Source: M2408 sp046303515
GTDB taxonomy: Bacteria > Bacteroidota > Bacteroidia > Flavobacteriales_D > Crocinitomicaceae
Reading direction: 5' to 3'
DNA: 12,989 nucleotides
NCBI GenBank assembly: GCA_046303515.1
Contig: JBKCGI010000061.1
Span: 1-12,989 of the forward strand
Position numbers and translations under genes: made by a program. A model generated the notes under the pieces. The model worked only from the letters and a program-made list of their open reading frames with translations, was not told the DNA's origin and did not search any database. Below, in pieces: positions 1-7,134 of the stretch. Position 1 is the stretch's first letter; each line of letters starts with the position of its first letter.

Positions 1-736
1 TGAATTAGATCCACAAGAAACTGCGATTGCAGAATCTGGTTCATTTATGTACATGGACGAAGGCATCCAAATGGAAACGATTTTTGGTGACGGTTCAAAA
101 CAAAGCAGCGGTGGTGGATTTTTTGATAAATTATGGGGCGCTGGAAAACGTTTGCTAACAGGTGAAAGTTTATTCATGACTGCTTTTACGCATACTGGAA
201 CGGGGAAAGCGCGTGTTGCCTTTGCTTCACCTTATCCGGGGAAAATCATTCCTTTAGATTTGAGCCAATTTGGTGGAAAATTAATCTGTCAAAAGGATTC
301 CTTTTTATGTGCTGCTAAAGGAGTCTCAGTTGGAATTGAATTTCAACGTAAACTAGGAACGGGATTATTTGGTGGTGAAGGTTTCATTATGCAAAAACTG
401 GAAGGTGATGGATTAGCTTTTTGTCACGCTGGTGGACACATTGTGCGTAGAACCTTAAAACCAGGAGAGGTCTTGCGTGTTGATACTGGTTGTATTGTGG
501 CATACACACAAACTATAGACTACGACATCCAATTTGTTGGGGGAATCAAAAACACCATTTTTGGTGGTGAAGGATTGTTTTTCGCTACCTTAAAAGGTCC
601 AGGTGATGTGTGGTTGCAAACGCTACCAATTTCTCGCTTGGCTTCTCGTATTTTAGCTTATGGAACTGGCGCTCGTAAAGAAGAAGGAAGTATTTTAGGA
701 GGATTAGGGAACTTGTTGGATGGTGATGGAAGGTAG
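1..736 (+). CDS. AIM24 / TIGR00266 family protein, 5' end missing
   Basis: The reading frame is already open at base 2, where the codons read ELDPQETAIAESGSFMYMDE. This is the usual N-terminal stretch of AIM24 (DUF124) proteins, so the Met codon at 47 is internal and the true start lies upstream of the window. About 244 residues are visible; the family is usually around 230-270, so only a short piece is missing. The protein is a glycine-rich all-beta fold with an internal repeat: a GLFGGEGF segment followed by a GDG turn, and later an IFGGEGLF segment followed by a GPG turn and VWLQTLP. The C-terminus is a loose glycine-rich tail (GGLGNLL). No signal peptide or membrane helix is visible in this part. 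Bacterial members have no well-established function; the name comes from a mitochondrial yeast homologue involved in inner-membrane organisation. The family call is firm; the role is unknown. Confidence 0.9.
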   Translation, partial: ELDPQETAIAESGSFMYMDEGIQMETIFGDGSKQSSGGGFFDKLWGAGKRLLTGESLFMTAFTHTGTGKARVAFASPYPGKIIPLDLSQFGGKLICQKDSFLCAAKGVSVGIEFQRKLGTGLFGGEGFIMQKLEGDGLAFCHAGGHIVRRTLKPGEVLRVDTGCIVAYTQTIDYDIQFVGGIKNTIFGGEGLFFATLKGPGDVWLQTLPISRLASRILAYGTGARKEEGSILGGLGNLLDGDGR

Positions 737-794
737 AATTCTGCAAGCACAACCTAAGGTTGAAATTTTATTGGAAAATTAAATACAATTGATA

Positions 795-1292
795 ATGAAT
801 TTTAATTTCAACCAGCAAACAATTTATGAATATGTAGAGTTTTCATTTTGTTTACCTATTAATGATTTGTTTTACGAAAAATGGGATGATGATTTCCTAA
901 AAGCTGATGGAAAAGAGATTTTTTTTGTTAGTAATACCCTAGGTATAATTCTAGATAAGGAAAAAATTGAAAATAATTACTGGGAAGAAACAAATAATGT
1001 AGAGGTTTTTCATAGTTCGCAAGACATAGAAACTTTTATATATTTCGACTTAATTAGAGATTCTTATGACCAATGTGACATGGTGTTTTTAGGCGTTAGA
1101 TGTAATAAAAAATTTGATAATTTAGTTAGAGGAAAATTATTAGAACTATACTCTAAAAGAAATCCAAGATCAAATTTTCAAATAGATTACTTTAATCAGA
1201 CACTATACAGAAACACTTTTAATAGCGACTTTTACTTTTACAAATTAGATAAAAATAAAAATAGATCAATTTTTAATCATAATTTACATTGA
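795..1292 (+). CDS. Hypothetical protein, AT-rich, unrecognised
   Basis: This is an open frame of 165 residues from ATG 795. A TTG at 789 is also in frame, but it adds only two residues and the ATG is the simpler choice. I do not recognise the family. The product looks soluble: rich in Asn, Asp, Phe, Tyr and Lys, with an acidic N-terminal half (a YEKWDDDF stretch), no signal peptide, no membrane segment, and a basic, Asn-rich C-terminus (KLDKNKNRSIFNHN). Two Cys lie in DQCDMVF and GVRCNKK. By hand count, bases 901-1260 are about 25% GC, clearly lower than the genes on either side, which suggests acquired DNA or a fast-evolving gene. No TAnnTTTG box precedes it, and it starts 58 bases after the AIM24 gene. 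Its length, absence of stops and balanced composition favour a real gene, but a decayed or spurious frame is not excluded. Confidence 0.6.
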   Translation: MNFNFNQQTIYEYVEFSFCLPINDLFYEKWDDDFLKADGKEIFFVSNTLGIILDKEKIENNYWEETNNVEVFHSSQDIETFIYFDLIRDSYDQCDMVFLGVRCNKKFDNLVRGKLLELYSKRNPRSNFQIDYFNQTLYRNTFNSDFYFYKLDKNKNRSIFNHNLH

Positions 1293-1345
1293 AAAACTTT
1301 AAAATATCTTAAAATCGGCTTATTCCCACTTTCCAATCTTTTTCT

Positions 1346-1353
1346 TAACTTTG
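1346..1353 (+). promoter_or_regulatory. Bacteroidota -7 box (TAACTTTG) before the S9 peptidase gene
   Basis: TAACTTTG matches the TAnnTTTG -7 consensus of the Bacteroidota primary sigma factor. It ends 16 bases before the ATG at 1370, so the transcript leader would be only about ten bases. I see no convincing TTG-type -33 element at the expected distance upstream. The call rests on the match and its position just before a gene. Confidence 0.6.
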
Positions 1354-1369
1354 CTTTAAAATTTTTCTT

Positions 1370-3400
1370 ATGAATCGTTTATTCGTCTTACTTGCACTTG
1401 TTTTTGTAACGAGCTTATCTTTCTCACAACAAGTGCTTTCACCTGAAACTTTGTGGAAATTGAAACGTCTTTCGGGTGGGAAGGTTTCTCCAGATGGAAA
1501 AAAAGTATTGTATGAAATTCGCACCTTCTCAATCGAGGAAAATAAAGGTAATACAGATGTTTTTGTATACGATTTAAAAAAAGGAACTGAGTTTCAGGTA
1601 ACAAATACACCTTTTTCCGAAATGGAAGTTTCTTGGGGAAAAGACAACAAAATCTATTTCCTTTCTACTGAGAAAGATGGTGTTCAGTTGTGGAGAATGG
1701 ACGAAAACGGTCAGAATAAAAAACAAATTTCCACTATTACCGAAATGGATTTGGAGGGATACAAATTTTCTGACGATGAATCTAAAATTATCTTCATAGC
1801 AGCCGTAAAACTAGGAACAACCCTAAAAGACAAACATCCTGATTTACCACTTGCAAATGCACGTTTGGAAGGTGATTTGATGTACCGTCACTGGAACGCT
1901 TGGAACGATGAAACCAAAAAACATTTATTTTTATTTGATTATAAAAACGAACAACTTTCAGTTTCTGGAATAGATTTGTTAGAAAATGAATTTTACGACG
2001 GGGATTTGACTCCATATGGTGGTTCATATCAAATAATCTTCTCAAAAGATAACAAAAAAGTCATTTTTTCGTGCAAAAAGAAAAATGGAAAACGTTTTGC
2101 CTTAAGTACCAATTCTCAATTGTTTGAATATACGATAGAAACACGCAAAACTACAACTTTAACTGAGAATTATAAAGGTTATGATGCCGCTCCAAAATTA
2201 AGTAATGACGGTAAATCATTGTTTTGGTTGAGTATGGCTCGAGATGGTTTTGAAGCAGATAAAAACGACATCATTGTGCGTGATTTAGCAACAAATTCCG
2301 ATAAAAATCTCACTCAGAAACACGATATTACAGTTGATGATTATTGCTTGAGTGCAGATGGAAAAACAATTTACATGATTGTTCCTTACATGGGCGTAAA
2401 ACAAATTTTTGAGTTGAATATCCAAACGCAAGAAATGAAACAAATGACCAAGGAAGAATTTGATTATTTGAGTTTGGAAATTGCTGGTGATGAATTGATT
2501 ACCACTAGACAATCAATGCTTGACCCAACAGATTTAGCTGCGATTAAAATTAAGAGTTTAAAAATTTGCAAATTAACAAACGTAAACGAAGAAATTTTAA
2601 AAACCTTAGATTTACCAACTGTTCAAGAACGTTGGATTGAAACTACTGACGGTAAAAAAATGTTAGTTTGGATGGTTTTCCCTCCAAATTTTGATTCAAA
2701 CAAAAAATATCCAAGTATTTTATACTGCCAAGGAGGACCACAAAGTATGGTGAGTCAGTTTTTCTCTTATCGTTGGAATTTAGCTTTAATGGCTTCGCAA
2801 GGATACATCGTAATCGCACCAAACAGAAGAGGTCTACCTGGTTTTGGTCAAAAATGGAACGATGATATTTCCAAAGATTGGGGAGGTCAAGCAATCAAAG
2901 ATTATTTGGCAGCTGTTGACAATGTGAGTAACGAACCTTATATCGACGTGAATCGCATTGGAGCAGTTGGAGCATCCTACGGTGGATATTCAGTTTATTA
3001 CTTGGCTGGTGTGCATAATGGTAGATTCAAAACCTTTATCTCTCATTGTGGTTTGTTTAACTTGGAAAGTTGGTATGGAACCACTGAAGAATTGTTTTTT
3101 GCGAATTGGGATCACGGTGGACCTTATTGGATGCCAGAAAATAAAGAATTTTACGAAAAAAACAGCCCACATAAACTGGTACAAAACTGGAATACTCCAA
3201 TCTTGGTGATTCACGGTGGAATGGATTTCCGAGTTCCAGAGGGAGAAGGTATGCAAGCATATCAAGCTGCGCAGCTAAAAGGCTTAAGGTCAAAATATTT
3301 GTATTTCCCAAAAGAAGGACATTGGATTACAACTCCTCAAAATGGAATTTTATGGTACAGAGAGTTTTTTGAATGGTTGGATACCGATTTAAAGAAATAA
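1370..3400 (+). CDS. Secreted S9-family serine peptidase (prolyl oligopeptidase / acylaminoacyl-peptidase type)
   Basis: A 676-residue protein. Residues 1-19 form a signal peptide with a hydrophobic core (LFVLLALVFV) and a probable signal peptidase I site after SFS, so the enzyme should be periplasmic or secreted. Residues about 25-410 form a beta-propeller with TolB/PD40-like repeats (KVSPDGKKVLYE, KLSNDGKSLFWLS, LSADGKTIYMIV). Residues about 430-676 form the alpha/beta-hydrolase domain. The oxyanion-loop motif GGP is at 455-457, the nucleophile Ser536 sits in GASYGGY, Asp619 in GGMDFRVP, and His651 in EGHWI, so the triad is complete. Members of family S9 cleave short peptides, often after proline or at blocked N-termini; the exact specificity cannot be read here. 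No T9SS C-terminal sorting domain is present. The length is normal for the family. It has its own -7 box and 54 bases separate it from the next gene, so it is probably transcribed alone. Confidence 0.93.
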   Translation: MNRLFVLLALVFVTSLSFSQQVLSPETLWKLKRLSGGKVSPDGKKVLYEIRTFSIEENKGNTDVFVYDLKKGTEFQVTNTPFSEMEVSWGKDNKIYFLSTEKDGVQLWRMDENGQNKKQISTITEMDLEGYKFSDDESKIIFIAAVKLGTTLKDKHPDLPLANARLEGDLMYRHWNAWNDETKKHLFLFDYKNEQLSVSGIDLLENEFYDGDLTPYGGSYQIIFSKDNKKVIFSCKKKNGKRFALSTNSQLFEYTIETRKTTTLTENYKGYDAAPKLSNDGKSLFWLSMARDGFEADKNDIIVRDLATNSDKNLTQKHDITVDDYCLSADGKTIYMIVPYMGVKQIFELNIQTQEMKQMTKEEFDYLSLEIAGDELITTRQSMLDPTDLAAIKIKSLKICKLTNVNEEILKTLDLPTVQERWIETTDGKKMLVWMVFPPNFDSNKKYPSILYCQGGPQSMVSQFFSYRWNLALMASQGYIVIAPNRRGLPGFGQKWNDDISKDWGGQAIKDYLAAVDNVSNEPYIDVNRIGAVGASYGGYSVYYLAGVHNGRFKTFISHCGLFNLESWYGTTEELFFANWDHGGPYWMPENKEFYEKNSPHKLVQNWNTPILVIHGGMDFRVPEGEGMQAYQAAQLKGLRSKYLYFPKEGHWITTPQNGILWYREFFEWLDTDLKK

Positions 3401-3427
3401 AAAGCCACTAAAAATCAATTATTTTAT

Positions 3428-3435
3428 TACCTTTG
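3428..3435 (+). promoter_or_regulatory. Bacteroidota -7 box (TACCTTTG) before the MMPL transporter gene
   Basis: TACCTTTG fits TAnnTTTG and ends 19 bases before the ATG at 3455. It lies in the 54-base gap after the peptidase stop. No clear -33 element is visible. It would drive the transporter and probably the prenyl synthase, and perhaps hemL, since neither downstream gene has such a box immediately before it. Confidence 0.6.
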
Positions 3436-3454
3436 TCTCTTTTTTTGACTAAAT

Positions 3455-6121
3455 ATGTGGCATAAAATTGCTAATACAATTCTCAGGAACCGTTGGTTCA
3501 TTGTTATCATAATTTCTATTTTGACTGTGTTTTTTGGCTATTTTGCCTTCACAGGTCTAAAAATAGATAATAAATATGGTAACATGCTTCCGCGTGATTC
3601 TGAGGCCCAATCCAACTATTTAAAATTCAAATCGATGTTTGGTGAAGATGGTTCTTCACTGGTAATCGCCATACAATCAGATTCTTTATATACTGAAAAA
3701 GTTTTCCGTAAATGGAAAGAATTGGGAGATTCTATTTTACAATTTGACGGTGTGAATAATGTGGTTTCTGAAGCGACTTTGTTTACAATCCACAACAATA
3801 TCAATCAGCAAAAATTTGAAGCCAAACCAATTTTTTACGATAAGAAGTTTAAAGAAAAAAGTATAGATTCCATCAAAAGAGAGGTTAAGAATAACCCGAT
3901 TTACAATGGAGTTCTTTACAATTCAAAAACGAATGTTTCTTTAATGATTATTGGCTTAAACGAAGACTTTTTAGCAAATCAAAAGAAAAACAAAGTCGTT
4001 CTTGAAATTGAAAATTTAGCGAAAACTTACGAAAAAGAATTTGGTCAAACTCATTTTGCAGGTTTACCACATATTAGAATCATTATTGGAAAAAGAATTA
4101 TCAATGAAATGTACTTTTTCATTGGTTTGACAATTTTGGCAACTTCCTTGATTTTATATCTTTTCTTTAAATCTTTGAGAGCAGTAGTTCTTAGTAATAT
4201 TGTTGTTTTCGTTGCGGTAATTTGGGCCTTGGGTACAATCGCCATGTTGGATTTCAGATTATCGATTTTGATGGCATTAATTCCTCCATTGATGATTATT
4301 ATCGGAATTCCCAATTGTGTTTTCCTAATACTCCGATACCATCAAGAATACAGGAGGTACGGCAATAAAATGCGCGCGGTATCTGGCGTAATTACCAAAA
4401 TTGGTTTTGCAACATTCTTAACTAATTTAACTGAAGCAATTGGTTTTGCAACTTCCATTTTCGTAAATTCAGAACGTTTAATGGAATTTGGTATTATCGC
4501 TTCCGTGAACATAATGGTAGTTTTTCTACTTTCAATAACGCTTGTACCAATTTTGTGTTCAGTAAGCAAAGTTCCGAAAGAAAAACAACTTGGGCACCTA
4601 GATCAAAAGTATGGAAACTGGATGATTGAAAAAATCATTTACATAGCGACATACAAAAGAAAATGGATTTACATCACCTCTGTGGTAGTAGTTGTTGTGA
4701 GTATTTTTGGAATAATGCGCATCAAAGCAACCGGAAATATCACGGGTGACCTGCCAAAAAATGATATCATCCTTAAAGATGTGCAATTTATTGAGAAAAA
4801 TTTTGGTGGTTCTATTCCTTTTGAAATTGTAATAAATTACAAAAAATCAGGACGTTTGTTTAGTAATGAAACAATGTCAAAAGTTGATTCCATTCAGTCA
4901 AGGTACAACAGCAAAAATGGCAATTTTTCAAAAAGTTTGTCTTATGTAGATTTTGTTAAAGTCATAAATATGGCTTATTATGGCAATAATCCTGAGAATT
5001 ACAGAGTATTCTCTAATAAAGATAAATTAAGGATTAAACGCTATTTAAAGGTAAATGATAATTCAGAAAATTTTGACATTTCGAACTCTACTCCTGCAAA
5101 TTTTTCTTTGAAAGAATTGATTGATACAGCTTCAACAACTCTGAGAATTAGAACTCAAATGAAAGATGTTGGTTCTTATGTTGTAGCTGATGAGGTGAAA
5201 AAAATTAAAAAAGAAATCGATTTAATTTTAAATCCTGATAAACCTCAAATCGAAAAATATTTTACAAAATTCGAAAAAGGTAAAAAAGCTTACATTGATT
5301 CTATAATCTACACCTATCCAAGTGTTTACAACAATTTAACAGCTTTATTAAGTAAAGGAAACCAAGATTTACAAAATGAATTTGATTTAGATGGAGAAAA
5401 GGTAAAAACCTATTATTCCAAACCAAATTTCAAGAAATCATTGCGCTCGGCTATTGATGAAGATTATTACGAAACTACGTTGACTGGAACTTCAGTCGTA
5501 GCTTCAGAAGGAACAATGTATTTGGTGGACAATTTAATCTTCAGTATCATTTTAGCTGTATTATCTATTTCTTTATTGATGGCAATTTTGTTCAGATCTT
5601 GGAGAATGGTAATGATTTCAATGATTCCAAATATTATTCCGATGTTATTTACTGCTGGAATTATGGGATGGTTCAATATTCCATTAAAACCATCTACTTT
5701 AATCATTTTTAGTATCGCTTTAGGAAATTCTGTTGACGAAACCATTCGATTCTTAGCGAAATATCGCGTCGATCTGAAAACCAAAAAATGGACCATGAAA
5801 GAATGTGTAATTATTGCCATTCACGATTCTGGACTTGGAATGTTTTACACATCTGTAATTCTATTTGCAGGCTTCTCTGTATTTGCTTTTTCTCAATTTG
5901 GTGGAACACAAGCACTAGGTTTATTGGTTTCCTTGACACTTTTTGTGGCGATGATTACGAATCTAATTCTACTTCCTGCTTTGTTGATGTCCTTAGATAA
6001 AATTATTACAACAAAATCTTTCCAAGAACCATATTTTGAGATATTTGATGAAGATTCAGATATCGATTGGGAGGAATTACAAGTTCAAGATACACCAAAA
6101 GCAATTGATAAAGAAGATTAG
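3455..6121 (+). CDS. MMPL-domain RND-superfamily transporter
   Basis: An 888-residue inner-membrane protein with the two-fold RND layout. TM1 is at about 13-33, then a large periplasmic loop, then TM2-TM6 at about 219-370 forming a sterol-sensing-domain-like bundle. TM7 is at about 404-422, followed by a second periplasmic loop (about 423-690) and TM8-TM12 at about 690-845. A cytosolic acidic tail follows (EIFDEDSDIDWEEL). The SVDETIRFLAKYR motif in TM10 (Asp761, Glu762) is the expected acidic site for proton coupling. The equivalent TM4 segment reads GIPNCVFLILRY with Asn287 where many relatives have Asp. RND proteins of the MMPL/HAE3 type move lipids and other hydrophobic molecules using the proton gradient. 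The cargo is unknown. The prenyl synthase gene starts six bases after its stop, which suggests a link to isoprenoid lipids (inference only). Confidence 0.9.
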   Translation: MWHKIANTILRNRWFIVIIISILTVFFGYFAFTGLKIDNKYGNMLPRDSEAQSNYLKFKSMFGEDGSSLVIAIQSDSLYTEKVFRKWKELGDSILQFDGVNNVVSEATLFTIHNNINQQKFEAKPIFYDKKFKEKSIDSIKREVKNNPIYNGVLYNSKTNVSLMIIGLNEDFLANQKKNKVVLEIENLAKTYEKEFGQTHFAGLPHIRIIIGKRIINEMYFFIGLTILATSLILYLFFKSLRAVVLSNIVVFVAVIWALGTIAMLDFRLSILMALIPPLMIIIGIPNCVFLILRYHQEYRRYGNKMRAVSGVITKIGFATFLTNLTEAIGFATSIFVNSERLMEFGIIASVNIMVVFLLSITLVPILCSVSKVPKEKQLGHLDQKYGNWMIEKIIYIATYKRKWIYITSVVVVVVSIFGIMRIKATGNITGDLPKNDIILKDVQFIEKNFGGSIPFEIVINYKKSGRLFSNETMSKVDSIQSRYNSKNGNFSKSLSYVDFVKVINMAYYGNNPENYRVFSNKDKLRIKRYLKVNDNSENFDISNSTPANFSLKELIDTASTTLRIRTQMKDVGSYVVADEVKKIKKEIDLILNPDKPQIEKYFTKFEKGKKAYIDSIIYTYPSVYNNLTALLSKGNQDLQNEFDLDGEKVKTYYSKPNFKKSLRSAIDEDYYETTLTGTSVVASEGTMYLVDNLIFSIILAVLSISLLMAILFRSWRMVMISMIPNIIPMLFTAGIMGWFNIPLKPSTLIIFSIALGNSVDETIRFLAKYRVDLKTKKWTMKECVIIAIHDSGLGMFYTSVILFAGFSVFAFSQFGGTQALGLLVSLTLFVAMITNLILLPALLMSLDKIITTKSFQEPYFEIFDEDSDIDWEELQVQDTPKAIDKED

Positions 6122-6127
6122 TCTTTC

Positions 6128-7099
6128 ATGGAAAAAGCCTTACAAGATTTAGCGAGACAAATTGAGCTCGAAATTCAATCCCTCGATATTCCTCAAAAAC
6201 CAGAAAACTTATACGAACCCTTACGTTATTTTTTAAGTTTGGGAGGAAAACGAATTCGTCCAATTTTAACTATTCTTGGTGCAGATTTATTTGAGAACGA
6301 ATATTCCAAAAGTAAAAACGCGGCCTTGGCTATCGAGTTGTTTCATAACTTTTCCTTGATTCATGACGATATCATGGATGAGGCTCCGTTAAGAAGAGCA
6401 AAAGAAACTGTCCACACTAAATGGAACACGAATATCGCGATTCTTTCTGGTGATGTTTTATTGATCAAAGCATACCAAGAAATTTGCAAACAACAAGCAA
6501 AACATATTCCTGATTTGATGCAGGTTTTCAACCAAACGGCGGTTGAAGTTTGCGAAGGACAGCAAATGGATATGGATTTTGAAAAGAGAACGGATATCAC
6601 AATTCCAGAATATATCGAAATGATTCGCTTGAAGACTTCCGTTTTGTTAGGTTGTGCCTTAGAAATGGGAGCAATTATTTCGGATACTTCCCTTGAAAAC
6701 AGGAAGGCGCTCTATGATTTTGGTGTCAACATCGGAATTGCTTTTCAAATTCAAGATGATCTATTGGATTTATATGCAGATGCTGCTAAATTCGGAAAAC
6801 AAGTTGGTGGAGATATTATAGCGAACAAAAAAACGATTTTAGTGTTAAAAGCTAAAGCACTCGCAAATCCAATGCAAAAAGAGTTTTTGAAGAATTTGGA
6901 ACAAATCACTAATTCACAAGATAAAATTGAGCAAACAAAGTCTATTTTCGCAGAATTAGGGATCAAAGAAGAAGTTAAAAAATTAAGAGACAGTTATTTC
7001 GAAATGGGAATAAAATCCTTGCAAGAAATTGATGTTCCTGAAAAAAATAAAGAAAAATTAATTGCTTTAGCTAATTTTCTACAAGACAGAGAAGTTTAA
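6128..7099 (+). CDS. Polyprenyl diphosphate synthase, probably short-chain (FPP/GGPP)
   Basis: A 323-residue all-alpha trans-prenyltransferase. It condenses isopentenyl diphosphate with an allylic diphosphate in the cytosol. The family motifs are all present: GGKRIRP near residues 39-45, the first Asp-rich motif DDIMD at 80-84, a GDVL motif about 25 residues further on, and the second Asp-rich motif DDLLD at 210-214. The first motif lacks the two-residue insertion of bacterial IspA (DDxxxxD). The fifth residue before it is Phe75, and a bulky aromatic there is known to limit the product to about C20 in archaeal-type GGPP synthases; long-chain synthases have Ala there. A GGPP- or FPP-like product is therefore inferred, not proven. 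The gene starts six bases after the MMPL transporter, so co-transcription and coupled translation are likely. Products would feed menaquinone, carotenoid or undecaprenyl pathways. Confidence 0.9.
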   Translation: MEKALQDLARQIELEIQSLDIPQKPENLYEPLRYFLSLGGKRIRPILTILGADLFENEYSKSKNAALAIELFHNFSLIHDDIMDEAPLRRAKETVHTKWNTNIAILSGDVLLIKAYQEICKQQAKHIPDLMQVFNQTAVEVCEGQQMDMDFEKRTDITIPEYIEMIRLKTSVLLGCALEMGAIISDTSLENRKALYDFGVNIGIAFQIQDDLLDLYADAAKFGKQVGGDIIANKKTILVLKAKALANPMQKEFLKNLEQITNSQDKIEQTKSIFAELGIKEEVKKLRDSYFEMGIKSLQEIDVPEKNKEKLIALANFLQDREV

Positions 7100-7103
7100 G
7101 TAA

Positions 7104-7122
7104 AATAACCCTTTTGGGTATT
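7104..7122 (+). other. Small intergenic hairpin ahead of hemL
   Basis: AATAACCC (7104-7111) can pair with GGGTATT (7116-7122) around a TTTT loop. This gives about seven base pairs with one bulged A, in the 35-base gap between the prenyl synthase stop and the hemL ATG. It is followed by AAAATTTT rather than a run of T, so it is a weak candidate terminator at best. It could equally protect an mRNA end or be chance. Confidence 0.3.
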
Positions 7123-7134
7123 AAAATTTTAAAG

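Noticed and set aside
750..762. Near-palindrome CAACCTAAGGTTG after the AIM24 gene, as a terminator or operator
   Set aside because: It allows only four to five pairs with a tiny loop and is followed by AAATTTTA rather than a T-run. This is too short to separate from chance.
789..794. TTG as start of the AT-rich unknown gene
   Set aside because: It adds only two residues before an ATG at 795, and no ribosome-binding signal favours it.
5467..5820. A 117-codon minus-strand frame inside the MMPL transporter gene
   Set aside because: It is antisense to membrane-helix codons, which give Ile/Asn-rich reverse frames free of stops. No promoter or motif supports it.
7114..7134. TTG at 7114 as the hemL start
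   Set aside because: It falls in the hairpin loop and adds seven residues not typical of HemL. ATG 7135 gives the normal length and N-terminus.
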